This document shows, one piece after another, positions 1-5,069 of a stretch of 5,069 nt of DNA. Positions within the stretch are counted from its first letter, which is position 1; the number at the start of each line of letters is the position of its first letter. The stretch is from Lachnospiraceae bacterium (GTDB lineage Bacteria > Bacillota > Clostridia > Lachnospirales > Lachnospiraceae), in the NCBI GenBank assembly GCA_019420465.1, contig JAHZHB010000150.1, positions 1 to 5,069 on the forward strand, read 5' to 3'. The translations under genes and the position numbers were made by a program. The notes beneath the pieces were generated by a model, which did no database searches, was not told the DNA's origin, and was given only the letters and a program-made list of their open reading frames with translations.

Positions 1-581
1 GAATTGATCTCTATACATTTACGGGCAACTTCTTCAGCAGCACCTTTCGGGATTGCTTTTACTTTATGCAGGATACCTGCACAGGCATTATAAGACTGCG
101 CTTCATGTTTTGATGATTTAAGGAGTCTGTCAATCAGTTCTGACATTGCAGGACCAATGGCAGAAGCCAAGCGACGGTAATAACTACCATCCTTTGAGTT
201 GACTTCTTTATAATAAAGGTGTTCTGGCGGCATATGTTCATCTACTGTGATATACAGCGGAAACTCTCTATAAGACCGCTTATGTGTACAGATCAGCCGA
301 TTATACTGATCACAGATTCTGATCTCTGAAGCGGTTGCCTTCAGGATTGCAGGCTTGCCACAGTAAGAGTACAATACGGAGTAGTAGTGGCCGTCATACT
401 CGATGTGGTAGTTGTTGGGAACTTTTAGGACCGCTTTATAGTCGCAAGCCGTGTAACATCCGCCTGGCAGTGGTTTCATACATGGTTTGTCATACTTTTC
501 GAAAGCATACAGTCTTGAGAAATCCTTTCCTTGAAAAGATCGTTTATTGAGGACCGCTACTATTTTTTTTACAGGATGAAA
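1..581 (-). pseudogene. istA: IS21-family transposase IstA, C-terminal fragment (truncated, and cut by the window edge)
   Basis: The minus strand is open from about 581 down to position 1 with no stop, about 193 codons. The translation resembles the C-terminal third of IS21-type IstA transposases. It begins with an LNKRSFQGKD stretch matching the usual LNxRPFxK segment, followed by a KVPNNYHIEYDGHYYSV strand pair, the VDEHMPPEH motif, then YYRRLASAIGPA and the helical SYNACAGILHKVKAI region. IstA normally has about 400-520 residues and performs cut-and-paste transposition with the ATPase IstB. Here the N-terminal helix-turn-helix and the DDE catalytic core are absent: the frame meets a TGA at 584-582, similarity fades near 570, and no start codon or ribosome binding site lies upstream. 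The fragment is therefore not expected to be active. The true C-terminus, and any istB, would lie left of the window. Family assignment is from remembered motifs; the exact breakpoint is uncertain. Confidence 0.85.
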
Positions 582-601
582 TCAGAACAGAAAGGTCATG
601 T

Positions 602-644
602 GGAAAAAGTGCAGGCGAACAGTTTGGCCAGTCTGCACTTTTCC
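602..644. terminator. Hairpin with A- and T-rich arms: bidirectional terminator or IS end remnant
   Basis: The arms AAAAGTGCAG (605-614) and CTGCACTTTT (633-642) pair perfectly over 10 bp. They are extended by GG/CC at the base with one bulged A, around an 18-base loop. Because one arm starts with an A-run and the other ends in a T-run, the structure could stop transcription from either side. It sits about 20 bases beyond the point where the istA frame breaks, so it may instead be part of the terminal region of the IS element. The sequence alone does not decide between the two. Confidence 0.45.
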
Positions 645-646
645 TC

Positions 647-675
647 TTGCCAAAAGAAAAAGAGAATGGTACTAT
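647..675 (+). promoter_or_regulatory. Weak candidate sigma-A promoter upstream of dprA
   Basis: TTGCCA (647-652) and TACTAT (670-675) are separated by exactly 17 bases, each matching the consensus at 4 of 6 positions. If used, transcription would start near 682 and give dprA a leader of about 180 bases containing three small hairpins. No better pair was found nearer the gene; TTTTCA at 799-804 lacks a convincing -10 partner. This is a low-confidence reading by eye. Confidence 0.25.
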
Positions 676-693
676 ACATATGGTACTACAAAT
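666..693. repeat. Two-copy 14-base tandem repeat
   Basis: ATGGTACTATACAT (666-679) is followed immediately by ATGGTACTACAAAT (680-693), with 12 of 14 positions identical. The first copy overlaps the -10 element of the weak promoter candidate. No function can be assigned. Confidence 0.6.
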
Positions 694-780
694 TTATATC
701 TTGCCGTTCGGCAAATCATAAGACCATGAGTTCTCATGGCATATTTCCAAAAAGTACAACATCATAGCATCGATTCTTTT

Positions 781-803
781 CGCTCTGTAATAAGAGTGTT
801 TTC
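781..803 (+). terminator. Small hairpin plus T-run ahead of dprA (attenuator-like)
   Basis: CGCTCT (781-786) pairs with AGAGTG (793-798) around the loop GTAATA, with one G-T wobble, and TTTTC follows directly. The stem is short and has only three G-C pairs, so it would be a weak terminator at best. It lies about 60 bases before the dprA start, where it could reduce read-through from the left or act as a leader attenuator. Confidence 0.25.
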
Positions 804-848
804 AGGCATACGTTCTGTTTACAGATGCGGGGATCGCAGACTGCAAAA

Positions 849-854
849 AGGAGG
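849..854 (+). promoter_or_regulatory. Ribosome binding site that decides the dprA start
   Basis: AGGAGG lies 6 bases before the ATG at 861 but only 3 before the ATG at 858, so 861 is the better start. The in-frame ATG at 825 has no such site, and the residues it would add (MRGSQTAKRRNM) resemble nothing in DprA. Confidence 0.75.
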
Positions 855-860
855 AACATG

Positions 861-1739
861 ATGCAGGAAACGAATAAACTGTATATCCGCACCTGCGATA
901 CACAGTTTCCGCAAAAACTTAAAAATATTCACAGAGTTCCGCAAAAGCTCTATGTCCGCGGGGCACTGCCGGATCCAAAGCTGCCGTCCGTGGCGATCGT
1001 GGGGGCCAGGATGTGCTCATCTTACGGAAAGGCGCAGGCCTACCGTTTTGCCGCGGAGCTGGCCAGGTGTGGTGTACAGATCATCAGCGGACTGGCCATG
1101 GGGATTGACAGTATGGCGCATGAGGGAGCCTTAAGTGTGTCAGGCGGCCGGACCTTCGGGATTCTCGGCTGTGGGATAGATACCGTCTATCCCCGGCAAA
1201 ACAGAAGGCTGTACCAGCTGGTGGAGGCCAACGGTGGTCTGATCAGCGAATTCCCGGCCAATACACCGCCAAAGGCCAATCATTTCCCACAGAGAAACCG
1301 TCTGATCAGCGCACTGGCCGATATCGTACTGGTGATCGAAGCCAAAGAAAAGAGCGGTTCTCTGATCACGGTGGAGTATGCCCTTGAACAGGGACGCAGT
1401 GTCTATGCCCTGCCGGGCCGGGTAGACGATGCCCTGTCCCAGGGATGCAATCGTCTGATCTCCCAGGGGGCCGGTATCGCCTGTTCACCGGCTATGCTTT
1501 TAGAGGAGCTTCGCATCGAAAAAAACCGTGCCGGCAATATTCAGCCGGATACGACAGCGCTTCCGGCCAACGATCTGGAGCTGGTTTACCGCTGCCTGGA
1601 CAGAGAGCCGCGCAGCGTCAGACAGATCCAGGAGCTTTGCGGGATTCCGGCACTCAAGCTGATGCAGCTCTTACTTGAGCTCGAATTAAAGGGTCTGGCC
1701 CGCGAAGTGATGAAGAGTTATTACGTAAAAGAGTCCTGA
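861..1739 (+). CDS. dprA: DNA-processing protein DprA (short form without the N-terminal SAM/HhH domain)
   Basis: DprA binds incoming single-stranded DNA in the cytoplasm, protects it and loads RecA during natural transformation. The 292-residue protein shows the DprA Rossmann-fold core (about residues 43-215) in order: VAIVGAR (44-50), SGLAMGIDSMAH (76-87), GCGIDTVYP (103-111), SEFP (129-132) with HFPQRNRLIS (141-150), EAKEKSGSLIT (160-170) and ALPGR (183-187). A C-terminal winged-helix region follows (about 235-290). Many family members have about 360 residues and begin with a SAM or helix-hairpin-helix domain. Here the core begins almost at once, after about 40 residues, and upstream frames do not supply the missing part. 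The family's usual SGLARGID has methionine in place of arginine. ATG 861 is chosen from the ribosome binding site spacing; 858 is possible and 825 unlikely. topA follows after 184 bases. Function as a competence protein is inferred from the family; homologues are common in bacteria not known to be transformable. Confidence 0.94.
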   Translation: MQETNKLYIRTCDTQFPQKLKNIHRVPQKLYVRGALPDPKLPSVAIVGARMCSSYGKAQAYRFAAELARCGVQIISGLAMGIDSMAHEGALSVSGGRTFGILGCGIDTVYPRQNRRLYQLVEANGGLISEFPANTPPKANHFPQRNRLISALADIVLVIEAKEKSGSLITVEYALEQGRSVYALPGRVDDALSQGCNRLISQGAGIACSPAMLLEELRIEKNRAGNIQPDTTALPANDLELVYRCLDREPRSVRQIQELCGIPALKLMQLLLELELKGLAREVMKSYYVKES

Positions 1740-1799
1740 AAACAGGCACTGCCACCTCCTGCTTTATCCGCAGAATCCGGGGATTTGAAAAGTTTGGTC

Positions 1800-1828
1800 T
1801 TGCATCGTATTTCGAATTGGTGTATAGT
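1800..1828 (+). promoter_or_regulatory. Candidate topA promoter
   Basis: TATAGT (1823-1828) matches the sigma-A -10 consensus at 5 of 6 positions and lies 17 bases after TTGCAT (1800-1805), which matches the -35 only at TTG. An alternative -35, TTGAAA at 1785-1790, is closer to consensus but would pair with a poor -10. Transcription would begin near 1835, giving a leader of about 90 bases. There is no clear terminator between dprA and this promoter, so topA may also receive transcripts from dprA. Confidence 0.5.
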
Positions 1829-1836
1829 GGTCTCGA

Positions 1837-1848
1837 TTTTAGCTAAAA
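1837..1848. repeat. Perfect 12-base palindrome at the predicted topA transcription start
   Basis: TTTTAGCTAAAA is a perfect palindrome placed about 8 bases after the predicted -10 element, a position where a bound repressor could act. A palindrome of this length is expected about once by chance in a window this size, so its operator role is only a possibility. Confidence 0.25.
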
Positions 1849-1923
1849 ACAGGCATAAAAGCAGGCTATTATATATAAGTAGAAAAATACCGAAATGATC
1901 TGAAAATAAAAAGGAGAACGGCA

Positions 1924-4002
1924 GTGGCAAAATATCTAGTGATCGTCGAATCACCAGCAAAAGTAAAAACCGTCAAAAAATTTCTTGGCACAAACTATGA
2001 AGTCTTAGCCTCCAACGGTCATGTCAGAGATCTTCCCAAAAGCTCTCTGGGCATAGATGTGGAGCATGATTACGAACCGCATTATATTACGATCCGTGGC
2101 AAGGGTGAACTTCTGGCAGCTTTAAGAAAAGCGGCGAAAAAAGCAGATAAGATTTACCTCGCGACTGACCCTGACCGCGAGGGAGAGGCTATTTCCTGGC
2201 ATCTGTCCAAAGCGTTAAATGTAGACGAAAAGAAGCTGCGCAGGATCACATTCAATGAGATCACCAAAGCAGCGGTCAAAGATTCCCTCAAAAATGCCAG
2301 GGATATCGATATGGATCTGGTCAATGCCCAGCAGGTGCGCCGTATTCTGGACCGTATGGTAGGTTACAAGATCAGCCCTCTTTTGTGGGCAAAGATCAAA
2401 AGAGGCCTGTCTGCAGGTCGTGTACAGTCCGTAGCACTGCGTCTGATCGCAGACCGTGAGGATGAGATCAATGCCTTCCTTCCGGAGGAATACTGGACGC
2501 TCGGCGCGGATCTTTCCGTAGCCGGTACAAAGAAGCTGTGTGAGGCACATCTGCACAGCAAAAACGGAGAAAAGATCGAGATCCACTCCGAAAAAGAGAT
2601 GGACCAGATCTTAAAAGAGCTGGAGGACGCTGTATATACCGTTTCCGATGTCAAGAAGTCAGAACGCCAGAAAAAGGCACCGCTGCCGTTTACCACGAGT
2701 ACACTGCAGCAGGAGGCTTCCAAACAGTTAAACTTTGCCACTCAGAAGACTATGCGTATTGCCCAGCAGCTGTACGAGGGCGTGGAGATCAAAGGTTCCG
2801 GTACGGTCGGTCTGATCTCTTATCTGCGTACGGATTCCACCCGTATCTCCGATGAGGCGGATGCGGCAGCCAGAAGCTACATCGGTGCGACATATGGCGA
2901 ACAGTATCTGGGACAGGCACAGGATCGAAAAAAGGACAATCACAAGATCCAGGATGCCCACGAGGCGATCCGACCGACCGATATCACACGGACACCGGTA
3001 AAGGTCAAGGAGTCTTTAAGCCGTGACCAGTTCCGTCTGTATCAGCTGATCTGGAATCGTTTTGCAGCGAGCCGTATGGCTGGTGCCGTTTCCGAGACGA
3101 CAACAGCGCATATCACTGCCGGGGCGTATATGTTTACCGCATCGACTTCCCGTACGGTTTTTGAAGGTTTTATGGCCGTATACAAGATGGCTGACGAGGA
3201 AAAGGAAGCGGACAGCAAGGCAGTAAACGGCATGGAGCCGGGTGCTGTGCTTCCGTTAAAGGAAATGAAGCCGCAGCAGCATTTTACGCAGCCGCCGGCA
3301 CATTATACCGAGGCTTCTCTGGTCAAGACCATGGAGGAACTTGGCATCGGACGACCGAGTACCTATGCGCCTACGATCACGACGATCCTGGCCAGACGGT
3401 ATGTGACTAAGGAAAACAAAAATCTGTATCTGACCGAGCTTGGCGATGTGGTCAACCGCATGATGAAGGAGGCTTTTCCGAGTATCGTGGATGTCAATTT
3501 CACGGCAACGATGGAAGGACTTCTCGATGAGGTCGGTGAGGGCAAGGTCGAGTGGAAAACGATCGTGCGTAACTTCTATCCGGATCTGGACGCTGCTGTG
3601 CAGGCAGCCGAAAAGGATCTGGAGCAGGTGAAGATCGAGGATGAGGTGACCGATGTGATCTGTGAGAACTGTGGCAGACACATGGTGATCAAATACGGTC
3701 CGCACGGTAAATTCCTGGCATGTCCGGGCTTCCCGGAATGCCGTAATACAAAGCCGTATCTCGAAAAGATCGGTGTGCCCTGTCCGAAGTGTGGCAAAGA
3801 TGTGGTGCTGCGCCGGACCAAGAAGGGCCGTATGTACTACGGCTGTGAGAACAATCCGGACTGTGACTTTATGTCCTGGCAGCGTCCCGTAGCACAGAAG
3901 TGTCCGCAGTGCGGAGGCTATATGGTCGTAAAGGGAAATAAGATCGCGTGTGCGGATGCTAACTGCGGATACGTTGAACTGAATAAGAAAGAAGACGAGT
4001 GA
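1924..4002 (+). CDS. topA: DNA topoisomerase I (type IA, omega protein)
   Basis: TopA relaxes negatively supercoiled DNA by cutting one strand through a 5'-phosphotyrosine link and passing the other, mainly behind transcribing RNA polymerase. The 692-residue protein is full length for Firmicutes. The Toprim domain (about 1-115) contains VIVESPAK with catalytic Glu9 and the metal-binding DPDRE triad Asp82, Asp84, Glu86. The central topoisomerase fold includes GRVQSVALRLI (165-175), LPFTTSTLQQEAS (254-266) and the active-site segment SYLRTDSTRIS (299-309), with nucleophile Tyr300 and neighbouring Arg302. DAHEAIRPT (344-352) and GIGRPSTYA (474-482) are also present. The C-terminus has three zinc-finger modules: C580/C583/C600/C606, C620/C623/C641/C647 and C660/C663/C676/C681. 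Translation starts at GTG, with AGGAG (1912-1916) 7 bases upstream, directly giving the expected MAKYLVIVESPAK. A candidate promoter lies in the gap before it and a hairpin terminator follows. No key residue is missing. Confidence 0.98.
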   Translation: MAKYLVIVESPAKVKTVKKFLGTNYEVLASNGHVRDLPKSSLGIDVEHDYEPHYITIRGKGELLAALRKAAKKADKIYLATDPDREGEAISWHLSKALNVDEKKLRRITFNEITKAAVKDSLKNARDIDMDLVNAQQVRRILDRMVGYKISPLLWAKIKRGLSAGRVQSVALRLIADREDEINAFLPEEYWTLGADLSVAGTKKLCEAHLHSKNGEKIEIHSEKEMDQILKELEDAVYTVSDVKKSERQKKAPLPFTTSTLQQEASKQLNFATQKTMRIAQQLYEGVEIKGSGTVGLISYLRTDSTRISDEADAAARSYIGATYGEQYLGQAQDRKKDNHKIQDAHEAIRPTDITRTPVKVKESLSRDQFRLYQLIWNRFAASRMAGAVSETTTAHITAGAYMFTASTSRTVFEGFMAVYKMADEEKEADSKAVNGMEPGAVLPLKEMKPQQHFTQPPAHYTEASLVKTMEELGIGRPSTYAPTITTILARRYVTKENKNLYLTELGDVVNRMMKEAFPSIVDVNFTATMEGLLDEVGEGKVEWKTIVRNFYPDLDAAVQAAEKDLEQVKIEDEVTDVICENCGRHMVIKYGPHGKFLACPGFPECRNTKPYLEKIGVPCPKCGKDVVLRRTKKGRMYYGCENNPDCDFMSWQRPVAQKCPQCGGYMVVKGNKIACADANCGYVELNKKEDE

Positions 4003-4020
4003 TCATCTTTTGCATGTGTG

Positions 4021-4057
4021 AAGACTGCCACCTGGCCCGGCCAGACGGCAGTCTTTA
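4021..4057 (+). terminator. Terminator hairpin after topA
   Basis: AAGACTGCC (4021-4029) pairs perfectly with GGCAGTCTT (4047-4055). Inside it, CTGG (4032-4035) pairs with CCAG (4041-4044) around a CCCGG loop, separated from the outer stem by a small AC/AC internal loop. The structure starts 18 bases after the topA stop codon. The T-run after the stem is short and broken (TTTACATATTT), so termination may be incomplete. Confidence 0.75.
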
Positions 4058-4102
4058 CATATTTCTGAAACCAAATGCATAAAGAAATTTAAGAAAAGTC
4101 TG

Positions 4103-4117
4103 AATTTTTTGAAAAAT
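4103..4117. promoter_or_regulatory. CodY-binding box in front of codY
   Basis: Positions 4103-4117 match the published CodY operator AATTTTCWGAAAATT at 13 of 15 positions; the mismatches are T for C at the 7th and A for T at the 14th. The site forms an 8-base perfect inverted repeat, GAATTTTT and AAAAATTC (4102-4119), around TG. It lies 3 bases upstream of the predicted codY -35 element, so bound CodY could affect RNA polymerase there. A degenerate half-like sequence, AATTTAAGAAAAGT (4086-4099), lies next to it on the left. The region is AT-rich, which raises the chance of a fortuitous match, but the position at codY itself supports a real site. Confidence 0.65.
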
Positions 4118-4120
4118 TCC

Positions 4121-4149
4121 TTGATTATACAAAAAATTTATTTTAATAT
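4121..4149 (+). promoter_or_regulatory. Candidate codY promoter
   Basis: TTGATT (4121-4126) and TAATAT (4144-4149) are spaced by 17 bases within a very AT-rich stretch. Each element matches the sigma-A consensus at 4 of 6 positions. Transcription would start near 4156. TATAGT at 4156-4161 is a better -10 by itself but lacks a -35 at the right distance. Confidence 0.5.
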
Positions 4150-4196
4150 AGAGAATATAGTAAAAACAGACCGGTATGCGTGGAGGGAGGCCTTAG

Positions 4197-4973
4197 ATGA
4201 GCGTTCAGTTACTGGATAAGACAAGAAAGATCAATAAACTTTTACACAATAATAATTCTACCAAGGTTGTGTTCAATGATATCTGTGAGGTTCTGGTTGA
4301 AACGCTGTCCTCCAATATCCTTGTGATCAGCCGGAAAGGCAAAGTGCTTGGTGTCGGGCTTTGTGATGGTGTACATGAGATCACAGAGTTGATTGTGGAC
4401 AAGGTTGGCGGGTATGTGGATCCGCTGTTGAATGACCGATTTTTAAGCGTCTTATCAACAAAGGAAAATGTCAATCTGGAAACACTGGGATTTGAAGTGG
4501 AAAATGTGCATGATTACGATGCCATCATCAGTCCGATCGATATCGCCGGAGAGCGATTGGGTACGCTGTTTATGTACCGGAGCAGCCAGCCGTACGATAT
4601 CGACGATATCATCGTCAGCGAATATGGCACGACTGTTGTAGGACTCGAAATGATGCGTTCGGTCAACGAAGAAAACCAGGAAGAGGCCCGCAAGGTACAG
4701 GTAGTCAAATCCGCTTTCAATACGCTGTCGTTTTCGGAGATGGAGGCGATCGTGCATATTTTTGAGGAGCTTGATGGCAATGAGGGTATTCTGGTCGCCA
4801 GCAAGATCGCAGATCGTGTGGGGATTACCCGTTCGGTGATCGTCAATGCGCTGCGCAAGTTTGAGAGCGCCGGTATCATCGAGTCCCGGTCGAGCGGTAT
4901 GCGAGGTACCTATATTAAAGTGCTCAACGACGTAATCTTTGATGAATTGAAAAAGATGAAAGAAAAGAAATAA
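4197..4973 (+). CDS. codY: GTP-sensing global transcriptional repressor CodY
   Basis: CodY represses, and sometimes activates, amino-acid biosynthesis, transport, competence and virulence genes when GTP and branched-chain amino acids are plentiful. At 258 residues it is the normal family length. The N-terminal GAF effector domain (about 1-155) begins with LLDKTRKINKLL and contains SNILVISRKGKVLG (39-52) and ERLGTL (119-124). A linker helix with EYGTTVVGLEM (142-152) follows. The C-terminal winged helix-turn-helix includes FEELDGNEG (189-197), ASKIADRVGITRSVIVNALR (201-220) and RGTYIKVLN (236-244), nearly the same as in Bacillus subtilis, so the same operator should be recognised. By contrast, the loop that forms the isoleucine pocket in B. 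subtilis is strongly changed (about residues 60-80). The start has GGGAGG (4185-4190) 6 bases upstream. The gene has its own promoter with a CodY box, consistent with autoregulation, and a terminator behind it. Confidence 0.98.
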   Translation: MSVQLLDKTRKINKLLHNNNSTKVVFNDICEVLVETLSSNILVISRKGKVLGVGLCDGVHEITELIVDKVGGYVDPLLNDRFLSVLSTKENVNLETLGFEVENVHDYDAIISPIDIAGERLGTLFMYRSSQPYDIDDIIVSEYGTTVVGLEMMRSVNEENQEEARKVQVVKSAFNTLSFSEMEAIVHIFEELDGNEGILVASKIADRVGITRSVIVNALRKFESAGIIESRSSGMRGTYIKVLNDVIFDELKKMKEKK

Positions 4974-5032
4974 AGACGGAAAAAGAAGGCGTAATAGTGA
5001 TAAGGTACTATTTAGCTTTGCGAGGGGCAGAG

Positions 5033-5064
5033 AACGGTGTGACCGTAATGGTCACGCCGTTTTT
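5033..5064 (+). terminator. Intrinsic terminator after codY
   Basis: AACGGTGTGACC (5033-5044) pairs with GGTCACGCCGTT (5050-5061) as a 12 bp stem with one T-G wobble around the loop GTAAT. The T-run 5060-5064 follows. This is a textbook intrinsic terminator about 60 bases after the codY stop. A weaker stem, AATAGT (4993-4998) with ACTATT (5007-5012), lies before it. Nothing in the last bases suggests another gene start. Confidence 0.9.
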
Positions 5065-5069
5065 CTGCG

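Larger units (their letters stand above)
582..860. other. Non-coding gap between the istA fragment and dprA
   Basis: I see no credible gene here. The plus-strand open frames that cross it have no recognisable motif, poor amino-acid composition and no ribosome binding site. What it holds are four hairpins (602-644, 701-714, 724-739, 781-798), a 14-base tandem repeat (666-693), a small TCTGT-TT-ACAGA inverted repeat (814-825) and the dprA ribosome binding site. I looked for a remnant of a ComM/YifB-type ATPase gene, a frequent left neighbour of dprA in clostridia as I recall, and found none. The left part may be debris from the IS21 element; the right part is probably the dprA leader. Confidence 0.6.

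Noticed and set aside
335..550. Plus-strand open frame of 71 codons
   Set aside because: It lies opposite the istA fragment, whose translation shows clear family motifs; this frame has none and no ribosome binding site.
531..767. Plus-strand open frame of 78 codons
   Set aside because: It crosses the istA break, a hairpin and a tandem repeat, has no upstream ribosome binding site and resembles no known protein.
825..860. Upstream ATG as the dprA start
   Set aside because: It has no ribosome binding site, and the added residues do not match DprA; AGGAGG at 849-854 fits the ATG at 861.
582..860. Possible remnant of a ComM/YifB gene or a T-box leader upstream of dprA
   Set aside because: No frame shows ATPase motifs, and the conserved T-box sequence is absent.
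1741..1785. Possible terminator after dprA
   Set aside because: Only a CAGG/CCTG pairing and other short imperfect pairings were found, without a following T-run.
2215..3821. Several minus-strand open frames of 60-149 codons inside topA
   Set aside because: They are antisense shadows of a fully conserved coding gene, lack start signals and show no family motifs.
4135..4149. Second CodY box over the codY -10 region
   Set aside because: It matches the consensus at only 9 of 15 positions, which is expected in such AT-rich DNA.
4205..4879. Minus-strand open frames inside codY
   Set aside because: They are antisense to a well-conserved gene and have no ribosome binding sites or recognisable content.
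1..5069. CRISPR array, tRNA, rRNA or a defence-type gene cluster
   Set aside because: No regularly spaced repeats, no tRNA or rRNA sequence and no unexplained gene group were seen; all three intact genes are well-known families.

Overview
The window carries the chromosomal gene order dprA - topA - codY, all on the plus strand, behind a broken IS21-type transposase gene on the minus strand. The order, the strong GGAGG-type ribosome binding sites, a CodY regulator and the protein style (CodY helix-turn-helix almost identical to that of Bacillus, three-zinc-finger TopA) point to a Firmicute. The closest fit is a clostridial gut-type bacterium such as a member of the Lachnospiraceae. This is a judgement from protein character and gene order, not from a database search.

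Layout. Positions 1-581 (minus) hold the C-terminal part of an IstA-like IS21 transposase. It runs off the left edge of the window, and its N-terminal and catalytic parts are missing at the 581 end. Positions 582-860 hold no convincing gene but contain four small hairpins, a short tandem repeat and a weak possible promoter. Positions 861-1739 are a DprA that lacks the usual N-terminal SAM/helix-hairpin-helix region. Positions 1740-1923 contain a good candidate promoter for topA. Positions 1924-4002 are a complete type IA DNA topoisomerase I with a GTG start, closed by a GC-rich hairpin at 4021-4055. Positions 4003-4196 contain the codY control region, with a 13/15 match to the CodY operator directly upstream of a sigma-A-like promoter. 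Positions 4197-4973 are codY, followed by a strong intrinsic terminator at 5033-5064.

How the parts relate. DprA protects incoming single-stranded DNA and loads RecA on it. TopA relaxes negative supercoils. CodY is the global nutrient-responsive repressor. Each of topA and codY appears to have its own promoter, and topA is separated from codY by a terminator. The cluster is therefore better read as a conserved neighbourhood than as one tight operon. The most informative non-coding signal is the CodY box at the codY promoter, which predicts autoregulation. I found no evidence for a novel multi-gene system in this window; the unusual points are a shortened DprA, a CodY with a diverged effector pocket, and the transposon debris beside dprA.
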